Part shown: positions 51,865 to 58,283 of the stretch, piece after piece
Layout of the letters: every line of letters starts with the position of its first letter
Numbering within the stretch: the first letter of the stretch is position 1
Origin: an uncultured Clostridia bacterium
GTDB lineage: Bacteria > Bacillota > Clostridia > TANB77 > CAG-508
Length of the DNA stretch: 58,283 nucleotides
NCBI GenBank assembly: GCA_948891265.1
Contig: CAQUBD010000010.1
Coordinates: forward strand, 1-58,283
Reading direction: 5' to 3'
Notes under the pieces: generated by a model
The model's input: only the letters and a program-made list of their open reading frames with translations
Databases searched by the model: none
What the model was told of the DNA's origin: nothing
Translations under genes and position numbers: made by a program

Positions 51865-52003
51865 TATAGAAAAGTTCTCTGAACTTCCTATAATATAAAG
51901 CATTTCACAGAAAATTGCTTTGCAATTTTCGCGAGCGAACAACGGACGTGGCATGAAAACCAATCTAAAAGGTCAAAGAATTTTAATCATGCCACTGTTG
52001 TTC
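51865..52003 (+). repeat. Repeat R2, copy B: three consecutive hairpins
   Basis: Hairpin 1 TATAGAAAAGTTC (51865-51877)/GAACTTCCTATA (51881-51892); hairpin 2 GAAAATTGC (51910-51918)/GCAATTTTC (51922-51930); hairpin 3 GAACAAC (51937-51943) and TGGCATGA (51949-51956) pairing with TCATGCCA (51987-51994) and GTTGTTC (51997-52003). Confidence 0.85.
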
Positions 52004-52008
52004 TATTA

Positions 52009-52041
52009 GAGCTGTAAAAATATTTATTTTTACAGCTCTAA
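52009..52041 (-). terminator. Terminator of the sortase gene
   Basis: AGAGCTGTAAAAA and TTTTTACAGCTCT with a short loop; overlaps the last codons of the sortase on the minus strand. Confidence 0.75.
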
Positions 52042-52668
52042 CATTTTAGCTTTAACTATAACTCTATTATTATTTAAATTATTACAAGTAATAAGAGTCA
52101 GCTCTTTTAAAGCCTTATTATAAGAATGAATAGGAGAAAGGTCATCATATTTAACTTCATAAACATCATAAACAAAATAAGAATATTTTTTATTAAAATT
52201 GCTATAAATAATTATCTCATCATTTATAGATAGATTAGAAATATTGCTGAAAAACTTATTGTTATCGTAATTATGACCAGCAATACATAAATTACCAACA
52301 TTTCCAGGCAAAGGCCCATAAAACTTGCAAGGAGAAAACTTTAAAAGTTCATCAGTATAATTTGAAAAAACAGGATAATAAACATTTATTTTTGGTATAT
52401 CTATAATTCCTATAACAGAAGAAATCTCATTATTTTCATTAAAATTTGATAATTCATTAGAAAATAAATTAGAATATAGTTTAGTTATATTATAGTTATT
52501 TAGAATTTGATTGGAAAATCTTTCTTTTTGCGATAATTTAAAATTATTATAAAATATAAATATTCCAATAATAAAAATAAATAATATAGAAAAATATAAC
52601 TGTAACTTTAATATTTTTTTAGATTTATTTTTTTTAGTATTTAATGTTGTTTCTAAAATTTGATTCAT
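52030..52668 (-). CDS. Sortase family protein
   Basis: Membrane cysteine transpeptidase attaching proteins to the cell wall. Met 52668 is taken as start, giving 212 aa; 18 codons of open frame upstream overlap a promoter. One membrane helix (about 24-42), then the sortase beta barrel with IGIIDIPKINVYYPVF, the catalytic His in AGHNYDN and the catalytic Cys in LTLITC, with the usual Arg in NNNRVIVKA. No LPXTG-type substrate gene is seen in the window. Class D-like by length and motifs. Possibly leaderless (see findings). Confidence 0.88.
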   Translation of the reverse strand: MNQILETTLNTKKNKSKKILKLQLYFSILFIFIIGIFIFYNNFKLSQKERFSNQILNNYNITKLYSNLFSNELSNFNENNEISSVIGIIDIPKINVYYPVFSNYTDELLKFSPCKFYGPLPGNVGNLCIAGHNYDNNKFFSNISNLSINDEIIIYSNFNKKYSYFVYDVYEVKYDDLSPIHSYNKALKELTLITCNNLNNNRVIVKAKMLEL

Positions 52669-52674
52669 GTTTAT

Positions 52675-52704
52675 ATTATAGACAATAATAATAAAAATAT
52701 CCAA
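52675..52704 (-). promoter_or_regulatory. Sortase promoter next to the start codon
   Basis: On the minus strand TTGGAT (52704-52699) and TATAAT (52680-52675), spacer 18. The ATG begins 7 nt after the -10, where transcription normally starts. Confidence 0.6.
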
Positions 52705-52842
52705 TATAATATTCACAAACACCCAAAATTAATCTAAAAAACTTATAATAAAAAATGAGAAAATCGTTTTTATCAACAACTTAATTAAACTGTTAATTGT
52801 AACACTTAAAAATATGGCAGTGTAAATTTTCAGTGAAATTAC

Positions 52843-52871
52843 TTGTAAAATTATTAGTATTGGTGTAAAAT
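52843..52871 (+). promoter_or_regulatory. Promoter of the FemAB gene
   Basis: TTGTAA at 52843-52848 and TAAAAT at 52866-52871, spacer 17. Confidence 0.65.
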
Positions 52872-52915
52872 ACGAATAAACAGTAAATAATATTTAGGAG
52901 GAAAAAAACAAGGAA

Positions 52916-53980
52916 ATGAGATTTGTAACAGATGAAGACTCGAGAAAGAAATATAAAGAATTTTTAGAAAAACATGAAAGATGCAATTTCCAACAAGCAT
53001 TAGAATGGGCAGAAATAAAAAAAGCAAACTGGAAACCAGAAGTAATATTAGCAGAAGATGAAGAAAAAAATATAATAGGTTCATTATGTGTATGGATAAG
53101 AAAGATACCAATATTTGGTAATATAATGTATTCATCAAGAGGGCCTGTATGTGATATACATGATATATCAGTAATGAAACAATTGACTGATGGGGCAAAA
53201 GAATTAGCAAAGAAATATAATTCAATAGTATTAAGAATAGAACCAGATATAGAAACAGATGATCAAATTTTTAGAGATATAGTAACAAATTTAGGATATA
53301 AAATAAAAGACGATGCAAAAGATTTTAAAGATGAAATACAACCAAGATTCGTATTTAGATTAGATATAAAAGGAAAAACAGAAGAAGAAGTAATGGCAGG
53401 ATTCCATCAAAAATGGAGATATAATATTCGTCTAGCAGGAAAAAAGGGAGTAGTAGTAAAAGAAGGAACCAGAGAAGATTTAAAAGACTTCCATAAAATA
53501 ATGATAGAAACAGGAAATAGAGATGGATTTATTACAAGACCATTAGAATATTTTGAAAAAATGTATGACAATATGGTACCTGAAGGACATATGAAATTAC
53601 TAATGGCATACTACCAAGACAAACCAATATCAGGAGTAATACCTATCTTTTATGGAAATAAAACATGGTATCTATATGGAGCAAGTAGTAATCAACATAG
53701 AAATCTAATGCCAAACTATTTATTGCAATGGGAAATGATAAAAATGGCAATAGCAAGAAAAGATGATATATATGACTTTAGAGGGGTATCAGGAGTCGTA
53801 GACGAAAGCCATCCACAATATGGATTATATAGATTTAAAAAAGGATTTGGAGCAAAATTTACAGAATTTATAGGAGAAATATATATACCATTTAAACCTA
53901 TAAGGTATAAATTATATAAATTTTCAGAAAAAGCATTTAGAACATTAAGACAAATAAAAAGAAATTTGAAGAAAAAATAA
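52916..53980 (+). CDS. FemAB-family peptidoglycan bridge aminoacyltransferase
   Basis: Adds amino acids from aminoacyl-tRNA to the lipid II side chain. Two GNAT-like halves are visible; typical segments are FQQALEWAEIKK, YSSRGPVCD, FHQKWRYNIRLAGKKGV and the C-terminal YDFRGVSGVVDESHPQYGLYRFKKGFG. 354 aa. RBS AGGAGG is 15 nt before the ATG and a closer AAGGAA adjoins it. The spacing is unusual but no other start fits. Confidence 0.92.
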   Translation: MRFVTDEDSRKKYKEFLEKHERCNFQQALEWAEIKKANWKPEVILAEDEEKNIIGSLCVWIRKIPIFGNIMYSSRGPVCDIHDISVMKQLTDGAKELAKKYNSIVLRIEPDIETDDQIFRDIVTNLGYKIKDDAKDFKDEIQPRFVFRLDIKGKTEEEVMAGFHQKWRYNIRLAGKKGVVVKEGTREDLKDFHKIMIETGNRDGFITRPLEYFEKMYDNMVPEGHMKLLMAYYQDKPISGVIPIFYGNKTWYLYGASSNQHRNLMPNYLLQWEMIKMAIARKDDIYDFRGVSGVVDESHPQYGLYRFKKGFGAKFTEFIGEIYIPFKPIRYKLYKFSEKAFRTLRQIKRNLKKK

Positions 53981-53986
53981 ACAAGA

Positions 53987-54107
53987 TGTGTCCCCAATGG
54001 GACAAAAATTAAGATAGCTGTTCGAGCAAAGCGAGTTACAGATATCTTATGCAGAATTTATGAAATAAATTCTGTAAACATTAGACAGGAAACGTCCCCA
54101 ATGGGAC
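53987..54107 (+). repeat. Dispersed repeat R1, copy C (before alr)
   Basis: Nearly identical to copy A: ATTAAGATAGCTGTTCGAGC...GTTACAGATATC, hairpin arms CAGAATTTAT (54052-54061) and ATAAATTCTG (54065-54074), TAAACATTAGACAGG. Flanked on both sides by GTCCCCAATGGGAC. It fills the femAB-alr gap and its end touches the alr RBS. Confidence 0.9.
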
Positions 54108-54125
54108 ATGGCGTGGAGGAAAAGA

Positions 54126-55244
54126 TTGAAATCGGTAGTAATAAAAAAAGAAGATTTAAGATATAACATAGAAAAAATAAAAGAATATGCAAATACAAAT
54201 TTGCCAGATGACAATGGAAATAATCTAAAAATAATAGCAGTTGTAAAAACAAATGGCTATGGATTAGGAATAGTAGAATATACAAATTTTTTAATTGATA
54301 ATGGTATAGATTTTTTTGCTGTTTCAACAATAGAGGAGGCTCTAAAAATAAGAAATGCGGGAATCAAACAGAAATTATTAATGTTATCTTCTACTAGTAT
54401 AGAAGAAGATATAAGAACATTGATTAATAACAATATAATAATTACAATTGGGTCTAAAGAATGTGCAGAAATTGTAGATAAAATCGGACAAGAATTAAAT
54501 AAAAAAATAAAAGTTCATATAAAAATTGATACTGGCTTTGGAAGATATGGATTTGTTCATAACAATAGAGAAGAAATGATACAAACAATAAAAAATTTAA
54601 AAAATATTAAAATAGAAGGTACTTTCACGCATTTTTCAAATGCATATTATGACGATAAGTATACAAAATTACAATTTGATAGATTTATAAATTGTATTGA
54701 AGTTTTAAAAATGAACGAAATTGAGACAGGAATGTTACATATATGTAATACATCAGCTTTTATAAAATTTCCGAATATGCATTTAAATGCTGTAAGAATA
54801 GGATCTGCATTTACAGGAAGAATAGCATTTAAAAATTCTATGGGATTAAGGAAAATAGGGTATTTAAAATCAGAAGTAGCTGAAATAAGGGATATCCCAA
54901 AAGGATTTAATATAGGATATTCAAATTCATATAAAACTAAAAAAGAAACAAAAATTGCAGTAATTCCATGTGGGTATGCAGATGGAGTAAATATGCAAAC
55001 AGGAAGAGATATGTTTAGACTAATTGATAAAATTAGATATGTAGTAAGAGATATTAAGGATTTACTAAAGAAACAACAATTGTATATACAAATAAATGGG
55101 CAGAATTGTCCTATTTTGGGAAGAATTGGAACATACCATGTTGTAGCAGATATAACTGGAAAAAAAGTAAAAGTAAATGACGAAGTAATTTTTAATACAA
55201 ATATTAAGCATATTGATAGCAGTATTAAAAGAGTATGGAGTTAA
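54126..55244 (+). CDS. alr: Alanine racemase
   Basis: PLP enzyme making D-alanine for peptidoglycan. The start taken is TTG 54126 (MKSVVIKKEDLRYNIEKI) with RBS GTGGAGGAAAAGA; an in-frame ATG at 54108 lies in the repeat and would put the RBS inside the gene. 372 aa. The PLP Lys is in AVVKTNGYGLG (about residue 41); GFGRYGF, HFSNAYYDD, the second active Tyr in NIGYSNSYKT and GYADGVNMQTG are present. Located after FemAB, both acting on wall precursors. Confidence 0.93.
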   Translation: MKSVVIKKEDLRYNIEKIKEYANTNLPDDNGNNLKIIAVVKTNGYGLGIVEYTNFLIDNGIDFFAVSTIEEALKIRNAGIKQKLLMLSSTSIEEDIRTLINNNIIITIGSKECAEIVDKIGQELNKKIKVHIKIDTGFGRYGFVHNNREEMIQTIKNLKNIKIEGTFTHFSNAYYDDKYTKLQFDRFINCIEVLKMNEIETGMLHICNTSAFIKFPNMHLNAVRIGSAFTGRIAFKNSMGLRKIGYLKSEVAEIRDIPKGFNIGYSNSYKTKKETKIAVIPCGYADGVNMQTGRDMFRLIDKIRYVVRDIKDLLKKQQLYIQINGQNCPILGRIGTYHVVADITGKKVKVNDEVIFNTNIKHIDSSIKRVWS

Positions 55245-55248
55245 ATAG

Positions 55249-55291
55249 TTTGGCAGACAAAATTTGAAAAATTTTGGATGACGATGAACGA
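55249..55291 (+). repeat. Leader repeat R4, copy 2 (upstream of the DUF1189 gene)
   Basis: TTTGGCAGACAAAATTTG...GGATGACGATGAACG, matching 1-45. An ATGACGATGAACGAGTAA mini-ORF (five codons) ends before the gene start. Confidence 0.65.
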
Positions 55292-55321
55292 GTAAAACGA
55301 TTGAAAGGGAGTGGAAATAAA

Positions 55322-56413
55322 TTGAAAAAGAATCCACAAAATAAAGATGAAAACATAAATAAAGAAAATGAAGAAAAAATAATGAAGAAAGGTTTTTTTA
55401 AGAAAATATGGTATTCAATAGATAAAGTAGAAAAATATTCTGAATTATCAGCTGAAGGATTTGGAAAAGCTATAAAATACTTAGCAACATTAATTATTAT
55501 ATTAGCAATAATCTCATCTGCTGTTACAGTTTATAGAACAAGCTCAGAAGTAAAAAATCTAGCACAATATATAGAAGATGCATCACCAGAACTTAATTAT
55601 AATGATGGAATATTGACTATAGATTCACAAGAACCAATAATAGGAGATACAGCAGATTTTGGAAAAATAATTATTGATACAAAAGCAGATAAGGAAGAAG
55701 ATATTAATAAATATATGAATGAAATTCAAAATGAAGAAAATTCAATAATTATTTTAAAAGATAAAATAATATTAAAAGAAATTGGATTACAAGGAACAAT
55801 CGATTATAGTTATAAAGACTTTTTTAGTGAAAAAGGAATAACTGAGTTTAATAAACAAGATTTAGTGAAATACCTAACTGGAAATAATATGATACCATTA
55901 TATCTAAATTTATTTTTAGTATTATTCATATATACATTTATCATTTATTTCATAAATACCTTAGTTAATATAACTGCTATTAGTATATTTGGATATCTAG
56001 CTACTATAATATTAAAGTTAAAAATAAGATATGTAGCAGTATTTAATATGGCTGTATATGCAATAACATTACCAACAATACTAGATATGATATATATAAT
56101 AGTAAATGCATTTTTCAATTATTATATAAAATATTTCAATATGATGTATATATTAGTAACATCAATTTATATGATGGCAGCAATATTTATATTAAAATCA
56201 GATTTTAATAAAAAACAAGGAGAAGTTCAAAAAATAGTTGAAGTAGAAAAAGAATTAAAAAAAGAAATGACTGAAAAACAAAAAGAGATGGATAAAAAAG
56301 AAAAGAAAGAGCAAAACAGAGACACTGATAAAAAAGACAAAAATAATAATGAAGAGGAAGAAGAAAAACAAGATAAAAATCAAGGGCAAGAGCCAGAAGG
56401 GTCAAATGCCTAA
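55322..56413 (+). CDS. DUF1189-family membrane protein
   Basis: TTG 55322 (MKKNPQNKDE) with RBS GGGAGTGG is preferred; the longer frame from 55274 would begin inside the repeat. 363 aa: a charged N-terminus, helix about 50-72, an extracellular domain of about 130 residues, then five or so helices (about 195-300) and a long Lys/Glu/Gln tail. It matches the DUF1189 pattern of proteins without known function. Ends 38 nt before ftsH and may be co-transcribed with it. Confidence 0.75.
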   Translation: MKKNPQNKDENINKENEEKIMKKGFFKKIWYSIDKVEKYSELSAEGFGKAIKYLATLIIILAIISSAVTVYRTSSEVKNLAQYIEDASPELNYNDGILTIDSQEPIIGDTADFGKIIIDTKADKEEDINKYMNEIQNEENSIIILKDKIILKEIGLQGTIDYSYKDFFSEKGITEFNKQDLVKYLTGNNMIPLYLNLFLVLFIYTFIIYFINTLVNITAISIFGYLATIILKLKIRYVAVFNMAVYAITLPTILDMIYIIVNAFFNYYIKYFNMMYILVTSIYMMAAIFILKSDFNKKQGEVQKIVEVEKELKKEMTEKQKEMDKKEKKEQNRDTDKKDKNNNEEEEEKQDKNQGQEPEGSNA

Positions 56414-56451
56414 ATAGAATATTATTAATAAGGAAGGGAATAGGAGAATAA

Positions 56452-58251
56452 ATGGATAAAAATAAAAATAGCAAAAAAGATAAAAAGAAAAGTTTGCTAA
56501 TATCATCAATAGTATTAGTGGCAATAGTTGTTATTTTAGCAGGTGTAGCTATTTATTATCTTACAAAAAATCAAAATAAAGATGATAAAACACTTGCATA
56601 TACAGATTTAATAAAAGAAATTTCATATGGCAATATAGAAAAAATAGAAATGACAGTTGGTAGCACATCAATAAAGGTAAAAAAGAAAGATGTTGAAGAA
56701 GAAAAAAAATCAATAGTTCCAAATACAGAAGCATTTATAGAATTAGTACAACAAAAAGTAGCAGAGGGAAATGATATCGAATTAATACAAAAACCAAAAA
56801 GTGCATTAATGCAAATTCCAGCAACACTTTTAAGTTTACTTCCTACATTTATAATGCTTGCATTATTTATAATGATATTTAAAATGCAAGGTTTAGGAGA
56901 AAAGGGACAAGTATATGAAGATACAGAAAGAAAAACAAAAATAAGATTTAAAGATGTTGCAGGATTAGATGAAGAAAAAGAAGAATTAATAGAAATAGTA
57001 GACTTTTTGAAAAAGCCAGAAAAATTTACTAAAATGGGAGCAAAAATTCCTAAAGGTGTTTTACTATATGGAAAACCAGGAACAGGAAAAACATTAATAG
57101 CAAAAGCTATAGCAGGAGAAGCAGATGTACCATTTATATCAATGAGTGGATCAGAATTTATAGAAATGTTTGCAGGGCTTGGAGCATCAAGAGTAAGAAA
57201 ATTATTTGATAAAGCAAGAAAATTAGCTCCATGTATAGTATTTATAGATGAAATAGATGCAATAGGAGCAAGAAGAACATCAAACAGCGGAGCAGAAACA
57301 GAAAACAATCAAACATTAAATCAATTACTAGTTGAAATGGATGGATTTAGCTCAGAAGAAACTATAATAGTACTAGCTGCAACAAATAGACCAGAAATGT
57401 TAGATAAAGCATTATTAAGACCAGGAAGATTTGACAGACAAATAACAATACCAAATCCTGACTTAAAAGGAAGATTAGACATTCTAAGAATACACAGTGA
57501 GGACAAAAGATTATCTGATGATGTTAATTTAGAGAGTATTGCAGAAGACACAGCAGGATTTACAGGTGCTGAACTTGCAAATATTTTAAATGAAGCTGCA
57601 ATAATTGCAACAATAAATAAACATGAAGATATAGAAAACTCAGATATAGAAGAAGCTGTTAAAAAAGTAACAGTAGGACTAGAAAAGCACAGCAGAACAT
57701 ACTCAGAAAAAGACAAAAAATTAACAGCATATCATGAAGCAGGACATGCAGTGGTAAGTAAATATCTAGAAACACAAACAGATGTAAAAGAAGTATCAAT
57801 CATTCCAAGGGGTGTAGCAGGTGGATATACAATGTATAAATCTGATGAAGATAAATACTATATATCAAAAACAGAAATGAAGGAAAAATTAGTTGCATTA
57901 CTTGGTGGTAGAGCTGCTGAAAAATTAGTATTAGATGATATTTCAACAGGTGCAAGTAATGATATAGAAGTTGCAACAAAAATAGCAAGAGAAATGGTTA
58001 CAAAATATGGTATGAGCGATAACTTAGGACCAATAGATTTTCAAGGGAAAGAACAGAATGATATGTTCGTATTTGGAGAAAATATAGGAGATAAAATAGG
58101 AGCAGAAGTTAAACTATTAATTGATGAAGCATATAATGAAGCACAAAAATTATTAATAGAACATAGGGACAAATTAGATATAATTGCTCAAACATTACTT
58201 GAAAGAGAAAAAATTAATGAACAAGAATTTAAGAATATTTTCGTTAGTTGA
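56452..58251 (+). CDS. ftsH: ATP-dependent zinc metalloprotease FtsH
   Basis: Membrane AAA+ protease degrading misfolded membrane proteins and regulators. Two N-terminal membrane helices (about 14-36 and 118-142) enclose a periplasmic-side domain. AAA motor: Walker A GKPGTGKT near residue 206, Walker B IVFIDEIDAIG, pore loop MFAG and SRH AATNRPEMLDKALLRPGRFD. Protease domain: zinc motif HEAGH near 427 and third ligand region DISTGASNDIE. 599 aa. RBS AGGAGAATAA. Stop is TGA. Confidence 0.97.
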   Translation: MDKNKNSKKDKKKSLLISSIVLVAIVVILAGVAIYYLTKNQNKDDKTLAYTDLIKEISYGNIEKIEMTVGSTSIKVKKKDVEEEKKSIVPNTEAFIELVQQKVAEGNDIELIQKPKSALMQIPATLLSLLPTFIMLALFIMIFKMQGLGEKGQVYEDTERKTKIRFKDVAGLDEEKEELIEIVDFLKKPEKFTKMGAKIPKGVLLYGKPGTGKTLIAKAIAGEADVPFISMSGSEFIEMFAGLGASRVRKLFDKARKLAPCIVFIDEIDAIGARRTSNSGAETENNQTLNQLLVEMDGFSSEETIIVLAATNRPEMLDKALLRPGRFDRQITIPNPDLKGRLDILRIHSEDKRLSDDVNLESIAEDTAGFTGAELANILNEAAIIATINKHEDIENSDIEEAVKKVTVGLEKHSRTYSEKDKKLTAYHEAGHAVVSKYLETQTDVKEVSIIPRGVAGGYTMYKSDEDKYYISKTEMKEKLVALLGGRAAEKLVLDDISTGASNDIEVATKIAREMVTKYGMSDNLGPIDFQGKEQNDMFVFGENIGDKIGAEVKLLIDEAYNEAQKLLIEHRDKLDIIAQTLLEREKINEQEFKNIFVS

Positions 58252-58283
58252 GAAAGCATAAAACCGTAAGCTTAAAAATTGTA

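Noticed and set aside
1..58283. CRISPR array, insertion sequence or prophage
   Set aside because: No regularly spaced direct repeats, transposase, integrase or phage structural genes were seen.

Overview
The window looks like chromosome of a low-GC, spore-forming member of the Clostridia, probably an uncultured gut-type lineage. The reasons are its very AT-rich coding sequence, Gram-positive gene orders (prkC-rsgA-rpe; yicC-remA-rpoZ-gmk), two T-box leaders (pheST, glyS), a SCIFF (six cysteines in forty-five residues) peptide gene, an H-type small acid-soluble spore protein, an LCP protein, a sortase and FemAB. I see no transposase, phage gene, CRISPR array, rRNA or replication origin.

Layout. 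0-6.2 kb: PASTA kinase PrkC, a candidate small RNA, a DHH phosphoesterase, RsgA and Rpe. 6.2-9 kb: a membrane beta-helix protein, then very small genes (two CxxCxGxG zinc proteins, an acidic 64-aa protein, the SCIFF precursor). 9-13 kb: T-box-controlled pheS-pheT. 13-24 kb: YqeG, prepilin peptidase, M24 peptidase, EF-P, a zinc-ribbon protein, M23 endopeptidase, tRNA-Trp, T-box-controlled glyS, SspH, a nucleoside kinase and an RNHCP protein. 24-28 kb: U32 peptidase, rubrerythrin and a roughly 480-nt structured RNA on the minus strand. 28-34.6 kb: rsmE, yicC, remA, rpoZ, gmk, LCP and VanZ. 34.7-47.2 kb: a Wzx/Wzy-type capsule or exopolysaccharide operon ending in ugd. 47.5-51.3 kb: a HigB/HigA-ImmA toxin-antitoxin pair, then the CpsB-type phosphatase and glmM. 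51.4-58.3 kb: a membrane protein, sortase, FemAB, alanine racemase, a DUF1189 protein and ftsH.

Main observation. Three genes (prepilin peptidase, M23 endopeptidase, U32 peptidase) are broken in the standard reading by seven +1 shifts. All seven fall exactly at an in-frame CGG codon, and each is repaired by skipping the C so that GGN (Gly) is read. The M23 gene alone has five, spaced 349, 76, 13 and 19 nt, all 3n+1. Every other ordinary AT-rich gene here has no in-frame CGG. Only four CGG codons appear to be read as sense, all in three small genes of atypical codon use. This suggests efficient +1 frameshifting, or quadruplet-like decoding, at a rare or unassigned CGG codon. It would make full-length catalytic proteins from all three genes.

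Other structure. Two families of intergenic repeats fold into hairpins with compensatory base changes between copies: R1 at 9.2, 23.4 and 54.0 kb, and R2 at 47.3 and 51.9 kb with a fragment at 32.7 kb. There are also REP-like GGGAC/GTCCC motifs, a 33-bp perfect inverted repeat in front of glyS, and a repeated leader upstream of prkC and the DUF1189 gene. All functional calls come from reading sequence and motifs by eye; no database search was run.
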